Positions 1 through 7,657 of a stretch of 64,000 nucleotides of DNA are shown here, piece by piece. Each line of letters begins with the position of its first letter. The stretch's first letter is position 1. The translations under genes and the position numbers were made by a program. The DNA is from JAGDZR01 sp049115695 (GTDB lineage Bacteria; Bacteroidota; Bacteroidia; Cytophagales; Cyclobacteriaceae), in assembly GCA_049115695.1 (NCBI GenBank), contig JAGDZR010000013.1:124001-188000 (forward strand), in the 5' to 3' direction. A model generated the notes under the pieces. The model was not told the DNA's origin. It did not search any database and saw nothing but the letters and a program-made list of their open reading frames with translations.

Positions 1-1
1 G

Positions 2-184
2 ACGCTGGAAGAAAGGCTCAAAGGGCGTAAATCTGAAACTGAAGAAAGCATCAAAGCTCGATTGGGTAAAGCGACACATGAGTTGACCTTTGAAAAGAAC
101 TTCGATATTTCGATCATCAATGATGATTTAGCGAAAGCTGTCCGACAAACAGAAAATGTGGTGGAGGAGTTTATTGCAGGATAA
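2..184 (+). CDS. gmk: Guanylate kinase, C-terminal fragment (cut by window edge)
   Basis: The reading frame is open from the window start and ends at a TAA whose last A is the first base of the nadD start codon. About 60 residues are visible, including an ERLKGRKSETEESIKARL stretch and an ending NVVEEFIAG. This matches the C-terminal helices of guanylate kinase, where the conserved R-x-x-R-x-T/S-E region of the lid binds ATP during GMP to GDP conversion. The P-loop and GMP-binding region lie upstream of the window. The one-base overlap suggests translational coupling to nadD. Identification rests on the short C-terminus plus the common Bacteroidota gmk-nadD gene order. Confidence 0.82.
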   Translation, partial: TLEERLKGRKSETEESIKARLGKATHELTFEKNFDISIINDDLAKAVRQTENVVEEFIAG

Positions 185-756
185 TGGAGGTAGGATTGTT
201 TTTCGGCTCTTTCAATCCCATTCACATTGGACATATGATCATTGCTAATCTGGCATACGAATCCACTTCCATTGATCAGGTTTGGTTCATAGTGTCGCCA
301 CAGAATCCGCATAAATCAAGAGGGGGCCTGTTGCATGAGTTTGACAGACTTGACATGGTGAGGGCCGCTACGTATGACCACTTCCACTTTCAAGCGTCGG
401 ATATTGAATTTGGGCTACCAAAACCCAGCTATACCATCAATACACTGACACATTTGTCAGAAAAATATCCTCAACATCAGTTCAGGTTAATTATTGGAGA
501 GGATAATTTGAAATCATTCCCAAAATGGAAGAATCATGAGCAGATTCTCAATCAGCACGGATTAATTGTGTATCCGCGACCAGGAGTGCAAATAAATGAA
601 AAAATGAGTGGAGCTAACGTTTCATACATTGAAGCTCCACTTATAGATATATCTGCCTCACTTATTAGACAATTGATTAAGACTGGGAAGTCTGTCAAAT
701 TACTGGTCCCAGACCCTGTATGGGAATTGATTCAAGGCAAAGGGTTTTATCAATGA
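184..756 (+). CDS. nadD: Nicotinate-nucleotide adenylyltransferase
   Basis: This cytoplasmic enzyme transfers AMP from ATP to nicotinate mononucleotide, making deamido-NAD in NAD synthesis. The 190-residue protein has normal family length. It opens with GLFFGSFNPIHIGHM, the nucleotidyltransferase GxFxPxHxGH signature, and carries ISASLIRQ near residues 156-163, the ISxSxIR motif that binds ATP phosphates. The start ATG overlaps the gmk stop by one base, so the two genes are probably one operon. Its stop lies one base from the stop of the convergent frr gene, with no obvious terminator hairpin between them. Confidence 0.95.
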   Translation: MEVGLFFGSFNPIHIGHMIIANLAYESTSIDQVWFIVSPQNPHKSRGGLLHEFDRLDMVRAATYDHFHFQASDIEFGLPKPSYTINTLTHLSEKYPQHQFRLIIGEDNLKSFPKWKNHEQILNQHGLIVYPRPGVQINEKMSGANVSYIEAPLIDISASLIRQLIKTGKSVKLLVPDPVWELIQGKGFYQ

Positions 757-757
757 C

Positions 758-1312
758 TTAGATAGTCATGATGTCTTTTTCCTTTACAGCAAGAATCTCA
801 TCTATTCGTTTTGAGTGATTATCAGTAATGCTTTGAACCTCTGTTTCAGCATCCTTGATCAAGTCCTCAGAAACCCCCTCTAGTTTTTTAAGCTGATCAT
901 TCGTCTCTTTTCGAACACTTCTCAGACTTATTTTTCCTTGTTCCGCTTCATGCTTAGCCTGTTTTACAAGTTGAATCCTTCTCTCCTCTGTCAGGGGAGG
1001 AATATTGATTCGAACCATTTCCCCATCGTTTTGCGGATTGAGTCCAAGGTCACTATTGATGATGGCCTTTTCGATATCGGGAATCGTTCCTTTCTCCCAT
1101 GGCTTAATGGCAAGTGTACGCGCATCAGGTGTTGTAACAGACGCCACTTGATTAAGAGGAGTAGGATTGCCATAATATTCTACCATCAAACCATCCAACA
1201 TGTTGGGCATTGCTTTTCCAGCTCTTATCTTAGACATGGCCTGAACAGTATGTTCTATGCTTTTATCCATTTGCTCACGAGCATGATCCAGGTAAAAATC
1301 CAGTTCTTCCAT
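758..1312 (-). CDS. frr: Ribosome recycling factor
   Basis: RRF works with EF-G after termination to split the 70S ribosome so that it can start again. The protein has 184 residues, the standard length, and begins MEELDFYLDHAREQMDKS. It contains the conserved run KIRAGKAMPNMLDG and the domain I segment VRINIPPLTEERR followed by the long C-terminal helices. The gene lies three bases downstream of pyrH on the same strand, the widespread pyrH-frr pair, and is certainly cotranscribed with it. It converges on nadD with a one-base gap. Confidence 0.97.
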   Translation of the reverse strand: MEELDFYLDHAREQMDKSIEHTVQAMSKIRAGKAMPNMLDGLMVEYYGNPTPLNQVASVTTPDARTLAIKPWEKGTIPDIEKAIINSDLGLNPQNDGEMVRINIPPLTEERRIQLVKQAKHEAEQGKISLRSVRKETNDQLKKLEGVSEDLIKDAETEVQSITDNHSKRIDEILAVKEKDIMTI

Positions 1313-1315
1313 AGT

Positions 1316-2020
1316 TTACTTTATTAATGTACCGACTTGTTCTCCCTGAATTAATCGGAGGAGGTTGCCGGGTTTGTTCATATCAAATACAATAATGGGT
1401 AAGTTATTTTCCTGACATAGTGTGAATGCCGTCATGTCCATCACATTCAGTCCTTTTTCATATACTTCCTGAAAACTAATATTCGTATATCTGGTGGCAC
1501 TGGGGTCCTTTTCAGGGTCAGCAGTGTAAACACCATCCACTCTGGTTCCTTTTAAGACTACATCAGCTTCTGTCTCGATGGCTCGCAGGCTGGCAGTGGA
1601 ATCAGTCGTGAAGTATGGATTGCCCAGTCCGGCACCAAAAATTACGATCCTACCTTTTTCCATGTGTCGAATTGCTCTTCTTCGAATGAATTGCTCACAG
1701 ACCTGATCCATATTAAGACCACTCATCAGTCTAGTATACATTGAATGCTTTTCAAGAGTGCCCTGCAATGCCATTCCATTGATGACTGTAGCGAGCATAC
1801 CCATGTAGTCTCCCTGTGCCCGATCAATACCAGCTTCCTCTGCTTGCACACCTCTAAATATATTGCCTCCGCCAATAACGATGCTAAGTTGAAGACCAGT
1901 GTCATGAACCTTTTTTATTTCTTCAGCATATTGATTGAGACGATTAGCATCAATACCATACTGCTGGTCACCCATCAGGGCCTCACCACTCAGTTTCAGA
2001 AGGATTCGCTTATATTTCAT
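1316..2020 (-). CDS. pyrH: UMP kinase
   Basis: PyrH phosphorylates UMP to UDP in pyrimidine nucleotide synthesis and is a hexamer of the amino acid kinase fold, unrelated to NMP kinases. The 234-residue sequence starts MKYKRILLKLSGEAL with the Lys-Leu-Ser-Gly phosphate-binding loop, has IGGGNIFRG for ATP phosphates, and KGTRVDGVYTADPEKDP, the nucleotide-binding segment typical of the family. The ATG is the first in frame after an A-rich leader. frr follows three bases downstream. Gene order pyrH-frr supports the call. Confidence 0.97.
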   Translation of the reverse strand: MKYKRILLKLSGEALMGDQQYGIDANRLNQYAEEIKKVHDTGLQLSIVIGGGNIFRGVQAEEAGIDRAQGDYMGMLATVINGMALQGTLEKHSMYTRLMSGLNMDQVCEQFIRRRAIRHMEKGRIVIFGAGLGNPYFTTDSTASLRAIETEADVVLKGTRVDGVYTADPEKDPSATRYTNISFQEVYEKGLNVMDMTAFTLCQENNLPIIVFDMNKPGNLLRLIQGEQVGTLIK

Positions 2021-2088
2021 GTATTAGGTTTATGCCCTGTCGGGGTTGAGATTTCGGCAAATATAAATGGCTTGATCAAATACCTACT

Positions 2089-2583
2089 CTATTCAAATTC
2101 AATCAATGAATGATTTTTTTCCACATTGGCACCTTCCGACGCTGAGACGGATTTAATAATGCCGGATATTGGGGACTTTATGATGTTCTCCATTTTCATC
2201 GCTTCCAGAATTATTAAGTGATCTCCTTTGACAACTTTCTGTCCTGGCTGTACAAAAACTTTCAGAATGGAGCCAGGCATAGGCGCTACTATTTCATTGA
2301 TCACATGTTTGTTCATATCATTCAATCCAAGTTGATCAAGGATTAAATCTAGATGATCTTTTACCTCAACCTGATGGATTCGTTCCCCTACTTTGATTTC
2401 GAACGTTTTTCCCTTCTGGCCTAGGAGCTCAATTTCAATCGCTTGCTGATTCCTATACAGGATCATTTTCTTATCGCTCCTCCAGATGACACTGTAATCC
2501 TCCTTGTTTCCGTTAATAAGGACCTCCCCATTTTTATCCACTAGGGCGTATTTCTTTCCGGAAGTGACGATCTCGAATTCCAT
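2089..2583 (-). CDS. Biotin/lipoyl-attachment protein, biotin carboxyl carrier type
   Basis: The 164-residue protein has an N-terminal half without a recognised enzymatic motif and a C-terminal biotinyl domain from about residue 96. The sequence ILEAMKMEN contains the AMKM motif, with K130 the expected biotin-carrying lysine, and is preceded by APMPGSILKVFV, typical of the carrier subunit of acyl-CoA carboxylases (propionyl-CoA or methylmalonyl-CoA type). The family passes a carboxyl group from the biotin carboxylase to the carboxyltransferase. No biotin carboxylase gene is in the window; two carboxyltransferase genes lie near 42 and 49 kb. A reverse-strand TATATTTG (2612-2619) could be its -7 promoter box, although a -33 TTTG is not seen. 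Confidence 0.85.
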   Translation of the reverse strand: MEFEIVTSGKKYALVDKNGEVLINGNKEDYSVIWRSDKKMILYRNQQAIEIELLGQKGKTFEIKVGERIHQVEVKDHLDLILDQLGLNDMNKHVINEIVAPMPGSILKVFVQPGQKVVKGDHLIILEAMKMENIIKSPISGIIKSVSASEGANVEKNHSLIEFE

Positions 2584-2908
2584 GGTATTTGCGTTTGAGT
2601 ATTACTTAATTCAAATATAATGAGATGAGAACTCCGAATTGCGCGCTATATCATCGATGGTGCTGGTTGTGAATCGATGCAGAGATAAATACCATGGGTA
2701 TTTTGAAAATGCGTTATTGATGTATTCTGGACATGTTTTGCAAACAATTTCTACACGAAAAGAGAGATTCTTGGAGGCCAGAAATTTGGACAAAAAAGGC
2801 GGTTCTTTTTTTTATTTATTATTTCAAACTTAAAATTTGAATAAATAGAAAATCCGTATAATTTTGCAATCCCTTTTTCGCAAGGAGTTGAAAAAGGTGT
2901 GTTCTTTT
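2584..2908. other. Intergenic stretch between the biotin carrier gene and the tRNA-tuf operon
   Basis: These 325 bases separate two divergent transcription units. The only clear elements are the forward promoter at 2836-2866 and a possible reverse -7 box at 2612-2619. Short open frames here have no recognisable protein features and are treated as chance. The block at 2800-2850 is very A/T rich. Confidence 0.6.
2836..2866 (+). promoter_or_regulatory. Bacteroidota-type promoter of the tRNA-Tyr/Gly/Thr-tuf operon
   Basis: TTTG at 2836-2839 is followed after exactly 19 bases by TAATTTTG at 2859-2866. This matches the known Bacteroidota consensus TTTG-N19-TAnnTTTG used by the primary sigma factor of that phylum. 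The downstream sequence begins GCAATCCCTTTTTC, resembling the start regions of the other translation promoters in this window. The tRNA-Tyr gene starts 43 bases downstream. Confidence 0.85.
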
Positions 2909-2991
2909 GGGGGGATACCAAAGCGGCCAACTGGGACGGACTGTAAATCCGTTGACTTATGTCTTCGCAGGTTCGAATCCTGCTCCCCCCA
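2909..2991 (+). tRNA. tRNA-Tyr (anticodon GTA)
   Basis: A 7-bp acceptor stem pairs GGGGGGA (2909-2915) with TCCCCCC (2984-2990), with A2991 as discriminator. The anticodon loop is CTGTAAA with GTA at 2943-2945. An extra-long variable arm and the T-arm sequence GGTTCGAATCC are present, as expected for a class II tRNA-Tyr of 83 bases. The 3' CCA is not encoded, so it must be added afterwards. It is the first gene of the tRNA-tuf operon. Confidence 0.97.
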
Positions 2992-3011
2992 CAGTAATGA
3001 AAAATTGTCAA

Positions 3012-3084
3012 GCGGGTGTAGCTCAGTTGGTAGAGCGACAGCCTTCCAAGCTGTAGGTCGCCGGTTCGAACCTGGTCACCCGCT
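3012..3084 (+). tRNA. tRNA-Gly (anticodon TCC)
   Basis: The acceptor stem pairs GCGGGTG (3012-3018) with CACCCGC (3077-3083), discriminator T3084. The D-arm reads AGCTCAGTTGGTAGAGC and the anticodon loop CTTCCAA gives anticodon TCC, which reads GGA/GGG glycine codons. The T-arm is GGTTCGAACC. CCA is not encoded. Second tRNA of the cluster ahead of tuf. Confidence 0.97.
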
Positions 3085-3156
3085 CTGATTTTTTTCTTTT
3101 TGAGTTTCTAAAGTTGATGGTTCCAATTTTGGGGCTTTTGCCTTTAAGAACTATCA

Positions 3157-3228
3157 GCCGACGTAGCTCAGGGGTAGAGCGTTTCCTTGGTAAGGAAGAG
3201 GTCGTGGGTTCAATTCCCATCGTTGGCT
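3157..3228 (+). tRNA. tRNA-Thr (anticodon GGT)
   Basis: The acceptor stem pairs GCCGACG (3157-3163) with CGTTGGC (3221-3227) with one G-T pair; discriminator T3228. The anticodon loop TTGGTAA gives GGT, reading ACC/ACU. The D-arm AGCTCAGGGGTAGAGC and T-arm GGTTCAATTCC are standard. CCA is not encoded. It is the last tRNA before tuf; the Tyr-Gly-Thr-tuf order resembles the tufB tRNA cluster of many bacteria. Confidence 0.97.
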
Positions 3229-3300
3229 CAGCGATTGCCCTGGCAATAGTTAAATTGTATATTGTAACAAAATTTTAAATAAAACCGAGGATTATCAAAC

Positions 3301-4488
3301 ATGGCTAAAGAAACCTTTGATCGTTCGAAACCACACGTAAATATTGGTACCATCGGTCACGTTGACCATGGAAAAACAACTTTGACTGCTGCTATCTCTT
3401 CTGTTCTAGCGAACAAAGGTCTGGCTGAGCAGAAAGACTTCTCTGCGATTGATAACGCACCTGAAGAGAAAGAAAGAGGTATTACAATCAATACTTCTCA
3501 CATTGAGTATCAGACTGAAAAACGTCACTATGCACACGTTGACTGTCCAGGTCACGCGGATTATGTGAAGAACATGGTAACGGGTGCTGCTCAGATGGAT
3601 GGCGCAATCATTGTGGTTGCTGCTACTGATGGCCCAATGCCTCAGACACGTGAGCATATTCTTCTTTCTCGCCAGGTAGGTGTTCCTGCATTGGTAGTAT
3701 TCATGAATAAAGTTGATTTAGTTGATGATCCAGAACTACTAGAACTAGTGGAAATGGAAATCCGAGATCTACTTTCTAGCTACGATTTCCCAGGTGATGA
3801 TATTCCTGTTATTCAGGGATCTGCACTTGGTGGATTGAATGGCGATGCAAAGTGGGTTGAGAAAATCGAAGAGCTAATGACAGCTGTTGATGATTACATT
3901 CCTCTTCCTGAGCGTCTAATTGACAAGGATTTCTTGATGCCAGTTGAAGATGTTTTCTCTATCACTGGACGAGGAACAGTTGCTACAGGTAGAATCGAAA
4001 GAGGAGTAGTTAACTCTGGAGAAGCTGTAGACATCATTGGAATGGGTGCAGAAAACCTTAAGTCTACTGTAACTGGTGTTGAGATGTTCAGAAAGATTTT
4101 GGACAGAGGTGAAGCAGGTGATAACGTAGGTCTACTTTTGAGAGGTATTGAAAAGACTGATATCAAAAGAGGTATGATTATTTGCAAGCCTGGTTCAGTA
4201 ACTCCTCACGCTAAGTTCAAGGCAGAGGTATACGTACTATCAAAAGAAGAAGGCGGACGTCATACTCCATTCTTCAACAAGTACAGACCTCAGTTCTACT
4301 TGAGAACAACAGATGTAACTGGAGAAATCATGCTTCCAGAGAGCATCGAAATGGTGATGCCTGGTGATAACGTGACTATCGAAGTAAACTTAATCAATCC
4401 AGTAGCGCTTGAGAAAGGTCTTCGATTCGCTATCCGTGAAGGAGGTAGAACTGTTGGATCAGGTCAGGTTACTGAGATCCTAGACTAA
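3301..4488 (+). CDS. tuf: Elongation factor Tu
   Basis: EF-Tu carries aminoacyl-tRNA to the ribosome as a GTP complex. The 395-residue protein has all G motifs: GHVDHGKT at residues 19-26 (G1), RGITINTSH (switch I), DCPGHADYVKNM (G3, switch II) and NKVDLVDD (G4), followed by the beta-barrel domains II and III ending in GQVTEIL. The gene follows three tRNA genes and is followed by a hairpin terminator at 4506-4534. It is the only tuf copy in the window. Strong A/T-ending highly expressed codon use is seen throughout. Confidence 0.99.
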   Translation: MAKETFDRSKPHVNIGTIGHVDHGKTTLTAAISSVLANKGLAEQKDFSAIDNAPEEKERGITINTSHIEYQTEKRHYAHVDCPGHADYVKNMVTGAAQMDGAIIVVAATDGPMPQTREHILLSRQVGVPALVVFMNKVDLVDDPELLELVEMEIRDLLSSYDFPGDDIPVIQGSALGGLNGDAKWVEKIEELMTAVDDYIPLPERLIDKDFLMPVEDVFSITGRGTVATGRIERGVVNSGEAVDIIGMGAENLKSTVTGVEMFRKILDRGEAGDNVGLLLRGIEKTDIKRGMIICKPGSVTPHAKFKAEVYVLSKEEGGRHTPFFNKYRPQFYLRTTDVTGEIMLPESIEMVMPGDNVTIEVNLINPVALEKGLRFAIREGGRTVGSGQVTEILD

Positions 4489-4505
4489 TAAATTCAATAT
4501 TATTC

Positions 4506-4534
4506 AATGCGCGCTTATCATATAAGGGCGCATT
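4506..4534 (+). terminator. Rho-independent-like terminator after tuf
   Basis: AATGCGC (4506-4512) pairs with GCGCATT (4528-4534), and an inner CTTAT/ATAAG stem extends it. A T-rich TTGTTTAT stretch follows. The tail overlaps the -33 element of the next promoter, so termination and re-initiation are packed together. Confidence 0.75.
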
Positions 4535-4564
4535 TGTTTATAAAATAAATTTTACCTAGCTTTG
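4533..4564 (+). promoter_or_regulatory. Promoter of tRNA-Trp-secE-nusG operon
   Basis: TTTG at 4533-4536 and TAGCTTTG at 4557-4564 are separated by 20 bases, a close match to the Bacteroidota consensus. The following GCAGTCCTTTTCGGGCTG can fold into a 6-bp stem-loop (4565-4581) at or near the 5' end of the transcript. Confidence 0.8.
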
Positions 4565-4592
4565 CAGTCCTTTTCGGGCTGCATGGCTATTT

Positions 4593-4665
4593 ACGGGTGT
4601 AGCTCAATTGGTAGAGTAGTGGTCTCCAAAACCATTGGTTGAGGGTTCGAGTCCTTCCACCCGTG
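4593..4665 (+). tRNA. tRNA-Trp (anticodon CCA)
   Basis: The acceptor stem pairs ACGGGTG (4593-4599) with CACCCGT (4658-4664); discriminator G4665, the expected identity base for tRNA-Trp. The anticodon loop CTCCAAA has CCA at 4626-4628. T-arm GGTTCGAGTCC. The 3' CCA is not encoded. It sits 14 bases before secE, the classical trnW-secE-nusG order. Confidence 0.97.
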
Positions 4666-4679
4666 CACATTTACAAGGT

Positions 4680-4871
4680 ATGTCAAAGATAACAACGTTC
4701 GTAAAAGAAGCTTACCAGGAACTGGTACACAAGGTGACTTGGCCTAAATATAGTGACTTGCAAAACAGTTCTATATTGGTGCTTGTTGCTTCTTTGATAT
4801 TTGCTCTTCTTATTGGAGTCATTGACCTTGCGTTTGAGAACGCAATGAGTTGGTTTTATAACGAGTTCTAA
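4680..4871 (+). CDS. secE: Preprotein translocase subunit SecE
   Basis: SecE clamps SecY in the inner-membrane SecYEG channel. The 63-residue protein is the short single-span form: an amphipathic N-terminal part with the signature KVTWPKYSDL followed by one membrane helix at about residues 29-47. An in-frame start at 4635 lies inside tRNA-Trp and would translate tRNA sequence, so the ATG at 4680 is chosen. nusG begins three bases after the stop. Confidence 0.96.
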   Translation: MSKITTFVKEAYQELVHKVTWPKYSDLQNSSILVLVASLIFALLIGVIDLAFENAMSWFYNEF

Positions 4872-4873
4872 TC

Positions 4874-5431
4874 ATGGCTGAACATAAGTGGTACGTGGTT
4901 CGGGCTGTTAGTGGCCAGGAGAAAAAGGTAAAGAATTATCTGGAAAATGAGATTGCTCGCCAACAGGCCGAAGATCGAATTCCGCAGATATTGATTCCTT
5001 CAGAAAAAGTTTATGAGATGCGTAACGGAAAGAAGCGTGTGCGAGAGCGCAATTTCTTTCCCGGATATATCCTAGTGTCCGCTGATTTAAGCAGCGGCGA
5101 AACGCAGCACCTAATCACAAGTATACCCGGAGTGATTGGCTTCCTCGGTGCTGGCGGAATGGGAGCTTCTAAGGATCCTGTACCTCTTCGTCAGAATGAG
5201 GTAAACAGAATTCTTGGAAAGGTAGATGAGATAGAAGAATATGACGAGAAACTGGATACTCCTTTTATTGTTGGGGAGTCAGTTAAGGTAATGGATGGGC
5301 CATTTAGTGGATTTACAGGTACTGTTGAAGAAGTATTTGAAGACCGCAAGAAGCTCAATGTTACAGTCAAAATATTTGGTAGGAATACACCTGTAGAGTT
5401 GAATTACATACAGGTGGAAAAACAAGATTAA
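4874..5431 (+). CDS. nusG: Transcription termination/antitermination factor NusG
   Basis: NusG binds the RNA polymerase clamp and links it to ribosome or Rho. The 185 residues contain an N-terminal NGN domain beginning HKWYVVRAVSGQEKKVKNYL, with FFPGYILV in its core, and a C-terminal KOW domain with VKVMDGPFSGFTGTVEEV. The gene sits between secE and rplK, its standard place. Length is typical for the family. Confidence 0.98.
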   Translation: MAEHKWYVVRAVSGQEKKVKNYLENEIARQQAEDRIPQILIPSEKVYEMRNGKKRVRERNFFPGYILVSADLSSGETQHLITSIPGVIGFLGAGGMGASKDPVPLRQNEVNRILGKVDEIEEYDEKLDTPFIVGESVKVMDGPFSGFTGTVEEVFEDRKKLNVTVKIFGRNTPVELNYIQVEKQD

Positions 5432-5438
5432 AAAAGCG

Positions 5439-5882
5439 ATGGCAAAGGAGATTTCAGGATATTTGAAATTACAAATCCGCGGAGGTCAGGCTAATCCTTC
5501 TCCACCCGTTGGTCCTGCACTTGGTGCTAAGGGACTTAACATCATGGAATTCTGCAAGCAGTTTAATGGCAGAAGCCAGGAGAAGCAAGGGCAATTATTA
5601 CCAGTAGTGGTAACTATTTACGCTGACAAGTCTTTTGATTTTGTTATCAAAACTCCTCCTGCGGCCGTGATGATAATGGAAGCAATTAAGTTGAAGAAAG
5701 GTTCATCTGAGCCTAACAGAGATAAAGTTGGTTCTATTACTTGGGATCAGATTAAGGAAATAGCCGAGGTGAAAATGCCGGATTTGAACGCATTGAAAGT
5801 TGAATCCGCGATGAAAGTTGTAGCCGGAACGGCTAGAAGTATGGGCGTAACCGTAAAAGGTGAATTTCCTCAAGCAAGCTAA
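5439..5882 (+). CDS. rplK: 50S ribosomal protein L11
   Basis: L11 forms the base of the GTPase-associated centre on 23S rRNA and is needed for stringent-factor sensing. The 147-residue protein has the conserved N-terminal GGQANPSPPVGPALG proline-rich loop and the C-terminal RNA-binding domain ending SMGVTVKGEF. It lies seven bases after nusG and nine before rplA, the usual L11-L1 pair. Confidence 0.98.
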   Translation: MAKEISGYLKLQIRGGQANPSPPVGPALGAKGLNIMEFCKQFNGRSQEKQGQLLPVVVTIYADKSFDFVIKTPPAAVMIMEAIKLKKGSSEPNRDKVGSITWDQIKEIAEVKMPDLNALKVESAMKVVAGTARSMGVTVKGEFPQAS

Positions 5883-5891
5883 TCTACGACA

Positions 5892-6590
5892 ATGGCAAAG
5901 TTGACAAAGAATCAAAAGAAAGCAGTTGAATTGTTAGATCCTGAAAAGGAATACTCAGTTGAAGATGCTGCTTCATTAGTTAAGCAGATAACTTTTACAA
6001 AGTTTGATGCTTCGGTGGATATTGATGTAAGGTTAGGTGTAGATCCACGTAAAGCTGATCAAATGGTTAGAGGTGTAGTATCTCTTCCGCATGGAATCGG
6101 TAAAGAAGTAAAAGTGTTAGTGCTTTGTACTCCGGATAAGGAGCAGGAAGCTAAAGACGCTGGAGCTGATTACGTTGGATTGGATGAGTTTATTCAGAAA
6201 ATCGAAGGTGGATGGACTGATATAGATGTAATCATTACTATGCCAACTGTTATGGCTAAGGTCGGTAAGCTTGGGCGAGTATTGGGACCAAGAGGTTTAA
6301 TGCCTAATCCTAAGTCTGGTACTGTGACCATGAATATTGGTCAATCTGTACAAGAAGTAAAAGCTGGTAAGATAGATTTCAAAGTAGATAAGTTTGGAAT
6401 CATTCATACAAGCGTTGGTAAAGTGTCTTTTGATGCTGATAAGATTAAGGATAATGTGATTGAGATGGTAAACACCATTTCTAAACTGAAGCCAGCTTCA
6501 TCAAAAGGAACTTACTTCAAGTCTATTACCCTTTCCTCTACTATGAGTAAGGGTATATCAATCGATCAAAGTAGCATAGCCGGATTATAA
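5892..6590 (+). CDS. rplA: 50S ribosomal protein L1
   Basis: L1 makes the mobile L1 stalk at the E site and in many bacteria represses its own L11 operon. The 232-residue sequence includes the family signature VGKLGRVLGPRGLMPNPKSGT at about residues 122-142 and the following KAGKIDFKVDKFGIIH. Standard length. rplJ starts two bases after the stop, leaving no room for a separate L10 leader between rplA and rplJ. Confidence 0.98.
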   Translation: MAKLTKNQKKAVELLDPEKEYSVEDAASLVKQITFTKFDASVDIDVRLGVDPRKADQMVRGVVSLPHGIGKEVKVLVLCTPDKEQEAKDAGADYVGLDEFIQKIEGGWTDIDVIITMPTVMAKVGKLGRVLGPRGLMPNPKSGTVTMNIGQSVQEVKAGKIDFKVDKFGIIHTSVGKVSFDADKIKDNVIEMVNTISKLKPASSKGTYFKSITLSSTMSKGISIDQSSIAGL

Positions 6591-6592
6591 TT

Positions 6593-7120
6593 ATGACAAG
6601 AGAAGAAAAAGGACAAGTCATAGCTGAGCTGACTGAGAAACTTAAAGAAAATCAACATTTCTATATAACTGACACTTCTGGTCTCACTGTTGCTGAGATC
6701 AATAAGTTCAGAGAGATGTGCTTTAAGAAGGGAGTTGAATACAAAGTGTATAAAAACACCCTTATCAAAAAAGCTTTAGAAAGTCTTGATACTGACTATT
6801 CAGAAATGGATAGCGCGTTGAAGGGTTTTTCTGGAGTAATGTTTGTCCAGGAGAATGGAAATGTTCCAGCGAAAATCATCAAAGAATTTCAAAAGGCAGA
6901 TCCACAGGACAGACCTCAATTCAAGGCTGCTTCCATAGATACTGATATATTCATTGGTGCTGACCAACTTAATGCGCTTAGCAGTCTTAAATCTAAGAGC
7001 GAGCTCATTGGTGAGGTTATCACATTGTTGCAATCACCTGCGAAAAATGTTATTTCTGCGCTTTCAAGCAGTGGAGATAAATTGGCAGGAATTGTTAAAA
7101 CATTATCTGAAAGAGAGTAA
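6593..7120 (+). CDS. rplJ: 50S ribosomal protein L10
   Basis: L10 anchors the L7/L12 dimers to the ribosomal stalk. The 175-residue protein has the N-terminal rRNA-binding domain (MTREEKGQVIAELTEKL, then YKVYKNTLIKKAL) and a C-terminal helix ending VKTLSERE that binds L7/L12. In other bacteria L10 or L10-L12 binds a leader ahead of rplJ; here the two-base gap to rplA argues that such control, if present, uses a site elsewhere. Confidence 0.97.
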   Translation: MTREEKGQVIAELTEKLKENQHFYITDTSGLTVAEINKFREMCFKKGVEYKVYKNTLIKKALESLDTDYSEMDSALKGFSGVMFVQENGNVPAKIIKEFQKADPQDRPQFKAASIDTDIFIGADQLNALSSLKSKSELIGEVITLLQSPAKNVISALSSSGDKLAGIVKTLSERE

Positions 7121-7158
7121 AAAAATTATTGATCAAACAAAATTAATTAACTAATAAA

Positions 7159-7539
7159 ATGGCGGATTTAAAAGAATTTGCGGAACAACTGGTTAACCTT
7201 TCTGTTAAAGAAGTAAACGAACTAGCGACTATTCTTAAGGACGAGTATGGCATAGAGCCTGCAGCTGCAGCTGCTCCAGTAATGGTAGCAGGTGGTGGAG
7301 CTGATGGTGGTGACGCTGCTGAGGAGAAGAGTGCATTTGATGTAATCTTGAAAGCTCCAGGTGGTGCTAAGCTTGCCGTTGTTAAGTTGGTGAAGGAATT
7401 GACCGGACTTGGCTTGAAAGAAGCTAAAGAGATTGTAGATGGCGCTCCTAAGGCTATCAAAGAAGGAGTTGCTAAGGATGAGGCTGAAGGTCTTAAGAAG
7501 CAACTAGAAGAAGCTGGAGCAGAGGTCGAATTAAAGTAA
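7159..7539 (+). CDS. rplL: 50S ribosomal protein L7/L12
   Basis: L7/L12 is the multi-copy acidic stalk protein that recruits translation GTPases. The 126-residue protein has an N-terminal dimerisation helix pair, an Ala/Gly-rich hinge (about residues 34-56) and the C-terminal factor-binding domain with KAPGGAKLAVVKLVKELTG and GLKEAKEIVDGAPK. It is 38 bases after rplJ. A strong hairpin at 7563-7599 separates it from rpoB. Confidence 0.98.
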   Translation: MADLKEFAEQLVNLSVKEVNELATILKDEYGIEPAAAAAPVMVAGGGADGGDAAEEKSAFDVILKAPGGAKLAVVKLVKELTGLGLKEAKEIVDGAPKAIKEGVAKDEAEGLKKQLEEAGAEVELK

Positions 7540-7562
7540 TCGACAAATAATATTTAGGAGTT

Positions 7563-7599
7563 AGGCCTGGCTCCCGATTCAACAATCGGGATCAGGTCT
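7563..7599 (+). terminator. Hairpin between rplL and rpoB, probable attenuator
   Basis: AGGCCTG (7563-7569) pairs with CAGGTCT (7593-7599), and an inner CCCGATT/AATCGGG stem closes a CAAC loop. A short T-run (7599-7602) follows. No TAnnTTTG promoter is seen between here and rpoB, so this is best read as a partial terminator that lowers polymerase-gene expression relative to L7/L12, as known at the rplL-rpoB junction of other bacteria (inference). Confidence 0.7.
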
Positions 7600-7657
7600 T
7601 TTCCTGTTTGTGCGCAGATTGCTCTGCAAATTAGTTATAACTAAAATTTCAGTGGCC

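Noticed and set aside
938..1327. Forward frame opposite frr
   Set aside because: Complement of a well-conserved gene, no recognisable protein, so coding shadow.
2751..3011. Reverse-strand open frame across tRNA-Tyr
   Set aside because: Overlaps the tRNA and promoter completely and shows no protein family.
3023..3220. Reverse-strand open frame across tRNA-Gly and tRNA-Thr
   Set aside because: It reads the complement of two clear tRNAs; similar false proteins with MGIEPTT-type starts are common in databases because tRNA complements stay open.
4635..4679. N-terminal extension of SecE
   Set aside because: It would translate the 3' half of tRNA-Trp; the ATG at 4680 gives the normal SecE start.
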